Notes: a model not told the origin generated them from the sequence alone. A stretch of DNA of 64,000 nucleotides from Bactericera cockerelli (GCA_024516035.1 CM044966.1:19662576-19726575); one strand, 5' to 3'; shown: positions 24,201-35,605, numbered from the stretch's first letter. Numbers and translations: made by a program.

Positions 24201-24490
24201 AAAATTTGGAATTTCGGACTTTTGATAGTTTTCCTGGTGTTTTTCGGCAATTTTACTTGGGGTCGTCTCCCATCAATTTTTTGCTATCTCTTACCGTTTC
24301 GCCTAAACAATTCCTGCACACAGACATACAAAGCCCGTCCATATTTCTCATTTATATATACAGATGAAATTTGGAACAGAGATTGTCCTAATATCATTAA
24401 AAAGACATTGAAAATTTTAAGACTCTATGCTAAAAACTTTCAGAGGAATGTAATTCTGAAATTTGCAATTTTGATACTGACTGACTGACT
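24201..24490. other. unannotated AT-rich stretch
   Basis: Joins the two tandem-repeat blocks and ends in CTGACTGACTGACTGACAG. No gene seen. Confidence 0.4.
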
Positions 24491-25115
24491 GACAGATCAT
24501 CAAAATTATGGGGCACTTTCCGACTACCTAGAAAGCTGAAATTTTGCATGATGGTAGGGTTTAATGTAAAAGTACAGGGAAAAATTCTGAAAATTTTCTG
24601 AAAACTGTTAAACGGTGTCGTTTTAGGGAGGAATTACACTATATTATGTATATAAATTATTAGGCACTTCCCGACTACCTAGAAAGCTGAAATTTTGCTT
24701 GGTGCTAGGGTTCATTGTAAAAGTACTGGGAAAAATCTGAAAATCAGAACTTTTCACTTACCATGCTGTTAAACGGTGTCGTTTTAGGAAGGAAGTATAC
24801 TTGATTATGCATATAAATTATGAGGCACTTCCCTACTATCTACAAAGCTGAAATTTTGCATGGTGCTAGGATTCATTGTAAAAGTACAGGGAAAAATCTG
24901 AAAACTGGAACTTTCGCACTTATCTTGCTGTTAAACGGTGCAATTTTTGGGAGGAAGTATACTCGATTATGCATATAAATTATGAGGCACTTGCCTACTA
25001 CCTAAGAAGGTGAAATTTTGCATGGTGGTAGGGTTTAGTGTAAAAATAAAGGAAAAAATTTAAAAACCGACACTTTCGCACTAATTCCCTTGTTAACGGT
25101 GTCGTTTTAGGGAGC
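24491..25115. repeat. about 161-bp tandem repeat (4 units)
   Basis: GGCACTT...CTACCTA.AAAG.TGAAATTTTGC recurs at about 24512, 24663, 24824 and 24986, each followed by TTAAACGGTGTCGTTTT. Not coding. Confidence 0.75.
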
Positions 25116-25263
25116 ATATTAAACCGAAGAAGCCCGAAATTTTTCAAAAAAAAAAAAAATAATAATAATAATGAAACTGCATATGCTGAGCTGTGCATGT
25201 TTGTGAAACGAAACATTTACAAAAAGTAATGATATCCCACAAAAAAACTACCGTTAAAAAAGG

Positions 25264-25435
25264 GCCAAGTTCCAAAACTCCTATCCAAAAAGGTTTCGCC
25301 AATGAATGCAGTGATATCTTGTTTACGGCCAAGTTATCTTGGTACTAAACTATTTTTTTTATTAAAACCCGTTGTCAGAGTTCCTCATTTTGTATGTTTT
25401 AAACTGCAAACTATCCTCTCACTTGGCCAGTTTCG
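25264..25435 (+). mobile_element. GGCCAAGTT-ended MITE-like unit, copy a
   Basis: About 170 bp from GGCCAAGTTCC to CTCTCACTTGGCC (short inverted ends). Near-identical units lie inverted at 25517-25648 (right end cut) and direct at 28006-28180. Confidence 0.5.
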
Positions 25436-25516
25436 CTCCTTGTGATGGTTATATTGTCATTTTGTACTTATACAGTCATATAGTCGTAAGATTCCATACA
25501 ACCGATGGCATGAACT

Positions 25517-25648
25517 GGCCAAGTTAGAGGATAGTTTGCAGTTAAAAACATACAAAATGAGTAACTCAGAAAACGTGTTTTAATAAATAAATAGTTTAGT
25601 ACCAAGATAACTTGGCCGTAAACAAGATATCACTGCATTCACTGCATT
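25517..25648 (-). mobile_element. GGCCAAGTT-ended MITE-like unit, copy b (truncated)
   Basis: Inverse of the unit at 25264 and about 80 bp away from it, so the pair can form a long hairpin. It breaks off at CACTGCATTC, where the inverted block begins. Confidence 0.5.
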
Positions 25649-26365
25649 CATTATATAGGAGGGGGGTGTTAAACTCGATTCGCAAGAAACTCACAAACCA
25701 GCTTCCCATAACCCAGCCTGGGTTTGACCGGAATGCCAGAATGATGAAGTCTTCAACTCGCTAGACGTTGTTTAACTAGAGATTTCAAGATTCCGCGGAG
25801 AGACAAGTTTTCAAAGAAAAGTTAAATTTTCAATAAATGAGCCATTCGTCGAATACTTTTTGAGAACCCCTGTGATTTGAGCCAAGGAGGTTAAAATATC
25901 AGCGGTCTAGACCAAAAATTCTAAAAACAAAATAAATTGAAGCTGAAGACATTGCCACCATTATGACGTTTTTTTTTTAGCTAGAAGAGCAGGCTCATTC
26001 GCACCAGAGAGAGAGAAGAGCAGGAGGCGTATCCCCGTATCTGTCCCTTGACTATAAAGTCCGGTTCTCTTAATTTGGTCTTGATGTATGTTTTATCTTT
26101 CATTTTACAGGGTGATCGAAACCACCCAGCCACTATCTTTTTCTCGAGAACAGTTTGAGTTAGGATCTTGAAACAAAAAATTGGTCCCCAGTATGAAGTC
26201 TGATGTTTTATGAGAAAATATTTTGAACCTGCGCCCACCGCCCCTAAGGGCGTTTTCAGAGGGGCACATGTCCGTTTCTCCCGAATTTTAAATGGAATGC
26301 ATATTTTTTTTATTTTACTTTCAAAACATACAAAGCAAGTTAGTAACATTAATAAAAAGAAAAAA

Positions 26366-26669
26366 CATCACGGATATGTGGACCCGGCCTAACGCGTCAC
26401 ATCACGGAGATGTGGATCCGGCCTAACGCGTCACATCACGGAGATGTGGATCCGGCCTAACGCGTCACATCACGGAGATGTGGATCCGGCCTAACGCGTC
26501 ACATCACGGAGATGTGGACCCAGCCTAACGCGTCACATCACGGAGATGTGGACCCAGCCTAACGCGTCACATCACGGAGATTTGGATCCGGCCTAACGCG
26601 TCACATCACAGAGATGTGGACCCAGCCTAACGCGTCACATCACGGAGATTTGGATCCGGCCTAACGCGT
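26366..26669 (+). repeat. 34-bp minisatellite (about 9 units), in inverted block
   Basis: Counterpart of the array at 10265-10467, in reverse order, with three more units. Confidence 0.85.
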
Positions 26670-26860
26670 ATATAATTACCTCCGGCATTTTTTGGGTGCG
26701 AATCACTGAGATCATATAACATAGAGAGAACCTTGCCTATCTCGAATTGAACAAATTCATGCGTCCAACATTGAACGGCTGATTGTTCCTCTTTCTACAA
26801 ATCTCGGCCTCTGATTGGTTCAATTTATTTGAATTTTTTGTTTACCTCATGCTGTGGTAA
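26670..26860. repeat. core B, inverted copy
   Basis: Reverse complement of 10070-10264. Confidence 0.65.
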
Positions 26861-26994
26861 ACCGGATCCACATATCTGTGATGTGACGCCTTAGGCCGGA
26901 TCTAAATCTCTGTGATGTGACGCGTTGGGCCGGATCCACATCTCTGTGATGTGACGCGTTAGGCCGGATCCACATCTCTGTGATGTGACGCGTT
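26861..26994 (-). repeat. 34-bp minisatellite (about 4 units)
   Basis: Counterpart of 9870-10069 with two fewer units. Confidence 0.8.
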
Positions 26995-27321
26995 TGGATT
27001 GGGTGGAAGAGATTTTTAGACGGAGTTGGCTTTGAAGATGGAAATTATTGGAATTATTTTTAATAAATTATAATTTTCATGTTGTCAAAAAAAGAAGAAG
27101 AAAATCGTCGTGTCACACGTGATGTTAGTACCTGATCTCACATCGGCTCCACAACTTCCTAATTTTTACATTATATGTAACAGGTTCTATGTTCTTCAAG
27201 GTTTATTAGTTTTTTTTTTAAATATATAAATATCACTATATAATAGATCTGCTTGTTTTTACGTCTGGTGCCACGCTCACATCCCATCCTTAACAACGCA
27301 TCTAGACATGTATTACTAATA
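26995..27321. repeat. core A, inverted copy
   Basis: Reverse complement of 9542-9869. Confidence 0.65.
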
Positions 27322-27428
27322 TGTGTACCCGGCCTTACGCGTTACATTATGGAGATGTTGACACGGCCTAACGCGTCACATCACAGAGATGTGGACCCGG
27401 CCTAACGCGTGACATCACGGAGATGTGG
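27322..27428 (+). repeat. 34-bp minisatellite (about 3 units)
   Basis: Counterpart of 9437-9541. It ends in a poly-T tract that mirrors the poly-A before 9437. Confidence 0.8.
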
Positions 27429-28005
27429 TTTTTTTTTTTTTTTAAGCTTTATTAGGTAGAACAAAAATATATACAGTAGAACACAATGAAATATAAAGAA
27501 AAACAAAAAGATTAAACAAATATACAAGAAGGAAAAAAAGAGAGAAATGTCCTACCTAAAGGGCGGGGTTATTGCCTGTGGCAATCTCTTCCACTCATAT
27601 GAACCGCCAATGGTGACTCAACGGTAACAGATAGCTAAAAATAATTTGTAATCAACACCTCAGAATCATTGGATTTGATATGTCACAACCCCCATCTAGA
27701 ATGAATGGTAAATAAGTTATTTTTTGAACTAGAGCTTTTGCAGTACAAAAATTTCCTTCTCAATGAACATCTTTGCTACGAGAAATTATTTTAGACAAAA
27801 TCTGAGTGAGAGCTCTTTAAGTGTTAGGTTCTAGGTATACAACCATTAGAAAATGAACACAGAGTTTGGTATTTACGCATATACAGGCTGTCCATAATGT
27901 TCCACCCCGCCCCCCGTATCACAAGAACAGCTGTAAATATAGGAAATCACAAAAACCCAAATTCCTTAATTTTTTAGAAGATTTAGTTTCAGCAAAAAAA
28001 AAAAA

Positions 28006-28180
28006 AAAATTGCCAAGTTCCAAAACTCCTATCCAAAAAGGTTTCGCCAATGAATGCAGTGATATCTTGTTTACGGCCAAGTTATCTTGGTACTAAACTA
28101 TTTATTTATTAAAACACGTTTTCTGAGTTACTCATTTTGTATGTTTTTAACTGCAAACTATCCTCTAACTTGGCCCTTTT
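28006..28180 (+). mobile_element. GGCCAAGTT-ended MITE-like unit, copy c
   Basis: Same unit as 25264-25435, at the right edge of the inverted block, ending CTCTAACTTGGCC. Confidence 0.5.
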
Positions 28181-28205
28181 TTTAACGGTAGTTTTTTTGT
28201 GGGAT

Positions 28206-28668
28206 ATAACATAGAGAAAACCTTGCCTATCTCGAATTGAACAAATTTATGCGCCCAACTTTGAACAGCTGATGGTTCCTCTTTCAACAAATCCCGGCCT
28301 TTGATTGGTTCAATTTATTTGATATTTTTGTTTACCTCATGCTGTCCCGGATAACTAAACATCCTTAATTTTCACGTCAGATACCAAGTCTTATGTTGCT
28401 ACAATATATCATAAGTTGAAAAAAAGGAAAGTAAAAGAGGAAACAAATACTAAAATAACTAATAGGTAAGTATGAAAAAAGTAAAAATATTATTTTAGAA
28501 GAATTGGGTATAGTTTAGGTACCCACTCCTTAGCGAGAGAAAAATTACTACAACTCTGGCACTGATTTTGAAAACAGCTGATGGGCCCTACTGGTCGCAA
28601 ATCTTGATACATCATGATCAAAATAATTTGCAAGCTGAAACAGTTGACTCCGAGAAAAGAGCAATCTT
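28206..28668. other. core-B-like remnant and unannotated sequence
   Basis: 28206-28345 is a diverged core B. The rest is AT-rich and recurs at 38670-38890. No gene seen. Confidence 0.45.
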
Positions 28669-28848
28669 ATGAACCCCGCATCCCTGGCAAGAAGATACCA
28701 AATTGAGCCTCAAAAATTCAAAGTAATTGGACTTCTCTTTGGAGCACGTGGAACAATTCCTTCATTCACTTGGAATACCCTAGCAGAACTAGGTATGAGT
28801 AATAAGACCCTTATTGAAATTAAATTTCAAGTTCTCAAATATTCTTAA
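28669..28848 (+). pseudogene. LINE endonuclease-domain C-terminal fragment (probable)
   Basis: A 59-codon open stretch (MNPASLARRYQIEPQKFKV...) contains VIGLLFGARGTIPSF and ends ...LKYS-stop. The G-L-x-F-G-A-R-G-x-I-P motif resembles the C-terminus of restriction-like-endonuclease LINE proteins. The upstream frame is broken, and the piece is absent from the related stretch at 38880. Confidence 0.35.
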
Positions 28849-28964
28849 CTTACACTTCTTCAACCAATAATCAATTTTTAAAAAAATTCTCCACCTATTT
28901 TATATTTCCAATAGATTGGGATTGTAGAAGTACGAGTATATTATCAACTAAAATTATAAAATGA

Positions 28965-29710
28965 AAGATAAATCATACATCAAGAAAAAATGAAGAGAAT
29001 CGCACTTTATAGTCAAGGGACGAATACGGGGATACATTTCACGGTCGAGCCTGCTCTTCTCTCTCTCTGGTGCGAATTAACCTATTTACTGTTATGATTT
29101 TAATCATTTGTTTCTTTCATTATTTTTTCTTGGTCATAAAACTAAGGAAACGTCATAATGGTGGCTATGTCTTCAGCTTCAATTTATTTTATTTTTAGAT
29201 TTGCTCTAGACCGCTAATATTTTAACCTCCTTGGCTCAAATCACAGGGGTTCTCAAAAAGTATTCGACGAATGGCTCATTTATTTAAAATAAATTTAATT
29301 TTTCTTTGAATTGAAAACTTGTCTCTCAGCGAAATCAAGTTCAACAACGTCTTGCGAGGTGAAGACTTCATCATGCTGGCATTCCGGTCAAACCCAGGCT
29401 GAGTTATGGGAAGCATTTTTGTGAGTTTCTTTCGAATCGAGTTCAAGACCCCCATACTGTATAACCATGTGATTAAAAATGATGTTAAACCCTATTCAAA
29501 CCAACAATACTTTTTGAATTTACATGATTGATAATTTTATTTGAATTTTACAAGTCTTAAATGAGGTAAATTTCTCTTCACCTGACCATTGTATCCATAA
29601 CAGATTCTACATTTCCTCTCTAAGATGATCTTATACTTGAGAAAACTCTGCGCTCTAGGTTCTCTTGTTATTGCAGTTGTTTTTTTCTTTGAAAAACCTT
29701 CACCAATGAT
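28965..29710. other. upstream linker module before copy 3
   Basis: Diverged copy of 14240-14934 with a forward SINE 3' domain at about 29370-29510. No gene seen. Confidence 0.5.
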
Positions 29711-30109
29711 CAAGTATATGTCTCACTAGAGGACTATAAACAGAGAATGTACTAGCTGTAGCCATGCTATTTTTTTTTTTAAAAATGAAGTTTTGCCCCA
29801 ACACCACTCTCACATCACTTTAGGGTACATTACCTTCACATCAATGCCATTCCAGAAACAAAATAACTCAGTTAGAATTTTACGCTCCAGCTGGTATTTG
29901 AACCCGCTACTTCTGTGTCAGGGACTAATGCTCTTAACCAATGAGTCACGGAGGTTGGCTAGCCAAGCAGGATAAACAATGGCAAGTATTATAAATATAT
30001 GAAAGCAAGGAACTGGTAGGCTCATCTCAACCCCGTCATAACTGAATCAATTGCCTCCCTGCACCATGGTCCCATCATTTCTACAGAAAAAGGCACAAAT
30101 ATATTGGAT

Positions 30110-30395
30110 TTAACACTTTGTGCGCCACGTCGCTCAATATGAGCGACAGCGACTTCCCGCTGGGGCCACGTCTCTCATTTTGAGAGACACTAAACCTCTC
30201 TTTGAAGCATTGTGTCTCAGTATGGGCCACACTACTGTGTATTTTGTATTGAGAATTTGAAGCGTGGCCTCCTGAGGATGATCAGAGTGTGCTTGGTTTT
30301 CACCTATCTAGTTTTGAAGCATATTGAGAGACAATCCTTTGTATTGTGGCCCCAGGGGAAAATCACGATTTTGGGCTTGGCGCACAAAGTGTTAA
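30110..30395. mobile_element. piggyBac-like MITE 1
   Basis: A 278-bp element (30114-30391) between TTAA duplications (30110-30113, 30392-30395). Perfect inverted ends CACTTTGTGCGCC. The empty site in copy 1 reads GGATTTAAAAAAT. Non-coding. Confidence 0.75.
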
Positions 30396-30496
30396 AAAAT
30401 AAAAAAATAATGATACTTTGCTTAGTATTTGTTTTATTTTATCACAATTTAGTTTGTATTACAGAATTATAGGACTTGTCCATATCTTCTTCTTTT

Positions 30497-31026
30497 TTAA
30501 CCCTAGATTGGTAGATATCCGTCATTTTGACCGACACATGGGAGGAATGGATTTTTTCTCCTCTTTACACTTATCAGAACAAACTCCCAGATATGCTATC
30601 CCAGTTTAGTAGTGAGTTGACCTTCAAGTGAGTGAGACCTGTGTTAGTGATTTCGTTAGTTTAATTAAAAAATTCGTAAAGTATAGGAGGTCATTTTGAC
30701 AGGTATGTAGCATTAACGTGATATTGTGGGGGTCACTCTGACATGTTCAGGGATAGAATAATAGAAGTCAGTCAGTCAGTCAGAACATTGACTACTTCAT
30801 TGATTCATTTACTGGTCGCCACATCTCTTTGTTTCCCCTGCGATTATACTATTTTTTAATAAATAATGTAGAATTTAATTAATATAAGTATGTCTCTTTT
30901 GGTTCTTATCTTTTTGTTTTGTTTTTTTTTCAATTTGATTTTGGCTGAAAAAAACTACATGGGAGTCAAATTGACGGGTATCTAGCGTTCACGTATTAAA
31001 AAGGGACGCTACCTATCTAGTGTTAA
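30497..31026. mobile_element. piggyBac-like MITE 2
   Basis: A 522-bp element (30501-31022) between TTAA duplications. Ends CCCTAGATTGGTAG and CTACCTATCTAGTG are imperfect inverses. The empty site in copies 1 and 2 reads CTTTTTTAATTTGGG. Carries (CAGT)n near 30770. Non-coding. Confidence 0.7.
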
Positions 31027-31276
31027 TTTGGGTTTATTGTTGCTTTCAACTGCTAAAAGTCATTTCACAACCCTCCATTGGCAGGAAACTCATGAACCTG
31101 CTACACACATTAACCTCACCCAGCCTGGCTTGCGTAGGAATGCCAGGATGACAATGGTTGCAAGTCTTTAATTATTTGGATAGTAATATTTTATTGTAGT
31201 TCTATCATATTCTGAAGTTTGATCATAAGCACAGTGAACGAGACAGATTTAATCATCTGAAGACTCCTACACCATC

Positions 31277-31329
31277 ATGATAACAACTGAAGGTAGCGCA
31301 ACACCTGGAGTATGGAGCACCACCCTTAT
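31277..31329 (+). pseudogene. PR-ZnF copy 3, exon 1 remnant
   Basis: The ATG and first 17 codons match the other copies. The sequence then jumps from CACCCTTAT to GGCTCAATTGC, a deletion of about 174 bp relative to copy 2. It removes the last third of the exon and the splice donor. Confidence 0.65.
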
Positions 31330-31765
31330 GGCTCAATTGCAGAGTCACTCAATACCAGAACAATAGAATTTGTCAAATCCTCTATGAATTAGGGTTTCCA
31401 ATCCAATATTTATAAATAAACCCAGGTTCCATCAAATTGACAGAACTGGCCATAAGGTTTTTTGAATTCATTTACACAAATTATGGTAAAAGTCTAGTAT
31501 TGATGAAAAGCTTCATAACCCTCTGATTTTTTCCCTCAAGAAAATTGTAAACAAAGGTAAATTCTCCCTCTCAGTTGACAAAATGATGATTCCTTGAAGT
31601 ATTATGATGTTGGGAATTACAAAATCAAAGCAAAGAATTTTTTTTAACTTAAATGAACTCAATTTTCCAATTTCTAGTATTATAAATTATAAGAAGTAAA
31701 ATTGTTATGAAGAAATTCTTGAATAAATCAATGCAAAACTGCCTTGTTTTGATTCTATTTTACAG

Positions 31766-32146
31766 ATACCCGTAATGTTCACTTCAATCAAAATACTGTG
31801 TATACATCAAAAATCAAAACCGAAAAATCTGAATCCAAACCAGATATTGCTAATAAGATAACATCGAATTGGATGCAACATTTAAACTTTGCCAAAGCCA
31901 GCGTCGATGGCATGTTGAATACACCGGTTCCCTTCAGAACACCGAAGTTAAGCGACATCCAGCGAGGTTAAGACTTGGATGGGTGACCATTCAAATTCTA
32001 ATTCTCGTGACGCTGGCTTTTCCCGGCCCCACTCAGGCTGGGTGAGGTCAATGTGAGTAGCAGGTTTGTGAGTTTCCTGCGAATGGAGGGTAAAACCCCC
32101 GTCGTGATATGACCATGGCAGTTGAAAGCGACGTTAAACCCCACTT

Positions 32147-32180
<34 letters not shown>

Positions 32181-32244
32181 TTGCCAAGGACCAAGGAGGA
32201 GAAAACTTGTTGGCTTTCTATTACAGTGGATGTCTGTTTTTCAT
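31766..32244 (+). pseudogene. PR-ZnF copy 3, exon 2 interrupted by a SINE
   Basis: The 187-bp exon is recognisable on both sides, but a 5S-derived SINE (31897-32175) sits inside, between codons for the PR-domain NFAK. The donor is GTAAGC. With exon 1 also broken, copy 3 cannot make the PR domain. Confidence 0.7.
31897..32175 (+). mobile_element. 5S rRNA-derived SINE, insertion 1
   Basis: The 5' part is 5S-like: TGAATACACCGGTTCCC, ACACCGAAGTTAAGC and GGTTAAGACTTGGATGGG are the 5S internal control region. A GGCTGGGTGAGG...GTTAAACCCC 3' domain and a long poly-A follow. The target duplication AAACTTTGCCAA flanks it (31884-31895, 32176-32187). It inserted into exon 2 of copy 3. Confidence 0.85.
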
Positions 32245-32332
32245 GTAAGCATTGGTAGTAACTAAATCTGTAAAATTTTGTACTATTAAATAAATAAATA
32301 AGGGATATTATTATTATTAATAGCTGTTATAA

Positions 32333-33516
32333 TCAGGGTTTTAGGTGCGAGATTGTCTCTAACTTATATTGGAGTTGTTCTCTGTGAAAATTCTCTGTAA
32401 TTTGTTTTGCTACTTTGTCTGTCCCACCCTTTTCTGTTCGGATGAAGATATCATTACTTACCGTTTTCCCTGTACCTTTAATTTCAACTCCTAGTGAGGC
32501 CAGGTCAAGGTTTTCCTTGACTTTCCCTGCCATGTTGGCGTGCGACAGAGTTTTAGATGTGGATATTCTCACTGTCTGATAATCTCTTACCTTAACACTC
32601 TTCTTTCCTTTGTCTGTGGGAGGCCATGCAGGGTGATTTCACATTATTTACCATAAAAATTTAATTATGCCATTCTCCTGGTTTGCTTGATGTCTCTAGG
32701 GTTAGTTGTCGACATGTGGGTATTCTTTATATTTTTTTCTCATCAATTTTTTCAACAAGTTTTTTAATGTCTTTGCCTCCTGTGACCAAAAAGCCATATC
32801 TTGTTTAAAGTTCTTTTCCATTTTTTTTGATGTTACTTTGATGTGTTGGACACCCTCTAAGACTGAACCGTCCTGAAATAGATTTACAATGTCCCCAAAG
32901 TCTTTCTCTGACAGTGAGGTCAGACCCAGGTTTTCTTCTTTCTCTGATGAGAAAATAAGGGTTAAGTTCTCCTTCTTACCTTTTGAAAGGGAGTGACTCC
33001 TGTCCACTGTGACTCTTTTGAATGCAGATGGCCCAAGCCATTTCTTGGCAACTAACAGTTTGTTCAAGTAGCTCCCATCGGTTGCACATTCATGGATCAT
33101 ATCTCTTACCTTTCTTGTCTTTTCCTCTTTTGTGTCCTTTGTATCGCTCACCATTTGCTGGTCACTTCTTCGTATTCCCTGCTTTACTTTTTCCACTTCC
33201 CGAAGTGCCTCCTCAGGTTTCATCGTTTCATGATGAACTCCTTCAACGGGGATCTGCTTCCAGGGTTCCAGTTTAGCCAGAGCCCCATCTGATCAATCTC
33301 CTCACACATCGCCTCAACATTCCTTGTGTACACCTCCACGGGATCCTCCGCGATCTCCTCATCAGTACCTGGTGTACCGCCAAACTGCTCATCACTTTGC
33401 TTCCCTGTGCCAGTGGTATTGTTAGGATTCCTCATCGCACTTCTAGCACAATGTTTACACTTCACAAAGCTGGTTATCCAGGAATTCGCTGACGCACGCT
33501 CCTGAATCCAGAACAC
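32333..33516 (-). pseudogene. antisense open frames in intron 2 of copy 3 (longest version)
   Basis: 33516-33220 (MFWIQERASANSW...) and 33223-32702 (173 aa, MKPEEALREVEKVKQ... to ...KEYPHVDN) were one frame; an 8-bp repeat of ATGAAACG separates them. The extra tract WLGPSAFKRV...LSEKDFGDIVNLFQDGSV is missing or scrambled in the other copies, so this copy is closest to the original protein. A second frame, 32572-32333, matches the distal one. Charged, possibly coiled, no recognised domain. Confidence 0.4.
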
Positions 33517-33744
33517 TTTACGAAGTTACAAAAAAATATGATTGTTTATTTTTAATTTTACGAGAAAAATAACGATACTGACACACTTGCTTACGCTTTG
33601 CCATCTCAAACCAAACTCTGTCTGCCATGTATGTGTGTCCCAAATCTGCTGAATCAACTTGTATATCAAGGCTTGTCTTTTTTTATATTTATGCTGGACA
33701 ATGCTGTATAAAATCTTATTTGTTATCTTTTTTCTTGTTCTCAG

Positions 33745-35605
33745 AGTGACTAAAACCATTCCTCCCAAGACAGAACTTCTTGTAAGGAACTATAATCATG
33801 CTATCTGTCGCAAAAGAGAATTCTCAACACTCAAACATGATGAGAATAAACATCTTGATAACACCTGGTTCATTTGTATGCTATGCAGTATTCTGTTTCC
33901 TTCACTAAACAATGTAATGAAACACACAAGATTTTGCAACAAAACTGGATGTATAATTGCCAAAGTAGATTACAATAAAGAAATAAACACTACTGAAGGA
34001 TACAAGCTTTGCAAAGTGTCACCTTATGCGTGCAATGGAGAAGCAGTGTTGGAGGATATTAAATGTGAGCCACAGGACATTGGACATATGGAATCTACAG
34101 ATGGACCTCCTTCAAACACACTTCATGAAACTGAATTATATACAGATAATATTAAATGTGAGCCACAGGATAGTGTACATATAGAATCTACAGATGCACC
34201 TCCTTCAAACACAATTCATGAAACTGAATTCCATATAGGTAATATTAAATGTGAGCCACAAGACATTGGACATATGGAATCTACAGATGAACCTCCTTCA
34301 AACACACTTCATGAAACTGAATTATATACAGATAATATTAAATGTGAGCCACAGGATAGTGTACATATAGAATCTACAGATGCACATCCTTCAAACACAC
34401 TTCATGAAACTGAATTTTATACAGATAATATAAAATGTGAGCCACAGGATAGTGTACATATAGAATCTACAGATGCACCTCCTTCAAACACAATTCATGA
34501 GACTGAATTCCACGTAAATAGTATTAAATGTGAGACACAGGACAGTGAATATATAAAATCTAATTTAAAAAGGCACATGAGGTTTCACTCTGGTGAGAAG
34601 CCTTTCAGTTGTGAGATATGTAGAAAATCTTTCACTCGATCCAGCAATTTAAAAAGTCATATTAGGATTCACACTGGTGAGAAGCCTTTCAGTTGTGAGA
34701 TTTGTAGAAAATCTTTCACTGAATCTTGTAATTTAAAAAGTCACATGAAGTTTCACTCTGGTGAGAAGCCTTTCAGTTGTGAGATATGTAGAAAATCTTT
34801 CACTCGATCCTGTGATTTAAAAACTCACATGAGGATTCACTCTGGTGAGAAGCCTTTCAGTTGTGAGATATGTAGAAAATCTTTCATCGGATCTAGTCAT
34901 TTAAGAAGTCACACGAGGATTCACACTGGTGAGAAGCCTTTCAGTTGTGAGGTATGTAGAAAATCTTTTACTGATTCTAGTACTTTAAAAAGTCACATGA
35001 AGATTCACACTGGTGAGAAGCCTTTCAGTTGTGAGATATGTAGAAAATCTTTCACTCAATCCAGCAATTTAAAAAGTCACATGAGGATTCACACTGGTGA
35101 GAAGCCTTTCAGTTGTGGGATATGTAGAAAATCTTTCACTGAATCTTGTAATTTAAAAAGTCACATGAAGTTTCACACTGGTGAAAAGCCTTTCAGTTGT
35201 AATATATGTAGAAAATCTTTCACTCGATCTGGTGATTTGAAAACTCACATGAGGATTCACTCTGGTGAGAAGCCTTTCAATTGTGAGGTATGTAGAAAAT
35301 CTTTCACTGAATCTTGTAATTTAAAAAGTCACATGAGGATTCACACTAGTGAGAAGCCCTTCAGTTGTGAGGTATGTAGAAAATCTTTTACTCAATCTTG
35401 TAATTTAAAAAGTCACATGAGGATTCACACTGGTGAGAAGCCTTTCAGTTGTAAGGTATGTAGAAAATCTTTTAATAGATCTAATTATTTAAAAAGTCAC
35501 ATGAGGATTCACACTGGAGATAATCATTTCAGTTGTGAGATATGTGAGAATTCCTTTGCTAAGAAATTTCAAATCAGAGAACACTTGAGAGCACATGCTA
35601 GATGA
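33745..35605 (+). CDS. PR-ZnF copy 3, exon 3: IKCEP repeats and 12 C2H2 fingers
   Basis: Opens in phase 2 after TTGTTCTCAG and stays open to the stop. It encodes PPKTELLVRNY (PR end), a C2HC finger, about 6 IKCEP repeats, a fused half-finger (SEYIKSNLKRHMRFH), then 12 C2H2 fingers with TGEKPF/SGEKPF linkers. The zinc ligands are intact, and differences between fingers fall mainly at helix positions -1, 2, 3 and 6. Exons 1 and 2 are broken, so any product would need another start and would lack the PR domain. Closest to copy 5. Confidence 0.75.

Larger units (their letters stand above)
25231..28205 (-). repeat. inverted inter-gene block bounded by inverted repeats
   Basis: The 2.97-kb block begins ATATCCCACAAAAAAACTAC... 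and ends with its inverse, about 40 bp each. Its inside (25655-27990) is the reverse complement of 8865-10700 plus 14240-14690, without the 3.54-kb TIR element. A third, direct copy lies at 48600-50720. Related MITE-like units sit at both edges. Confidence 0.7.
29711..31276. other. 5' flank module of copy 3 with two MITE insertions
   Basis: Counterpart of 1-775, enlarged by the piggyBac-like elements at 30114-30391 and 30501-31022. SINE 3' domain at about 31025-31170. No gene seen. Confidence 0.5.

Noticed and set aside
25981..26349. 122-codon minus frame
   Set aside because: Spans linker module and TIR-element empty site; the same sequence is open by chance at 14145-14393 and has no domain.
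31897..32010. 5S rRNA gene
   Set aside because: Followed by a SINE domain and poly-A with a target duplication; it is a retroposed head.
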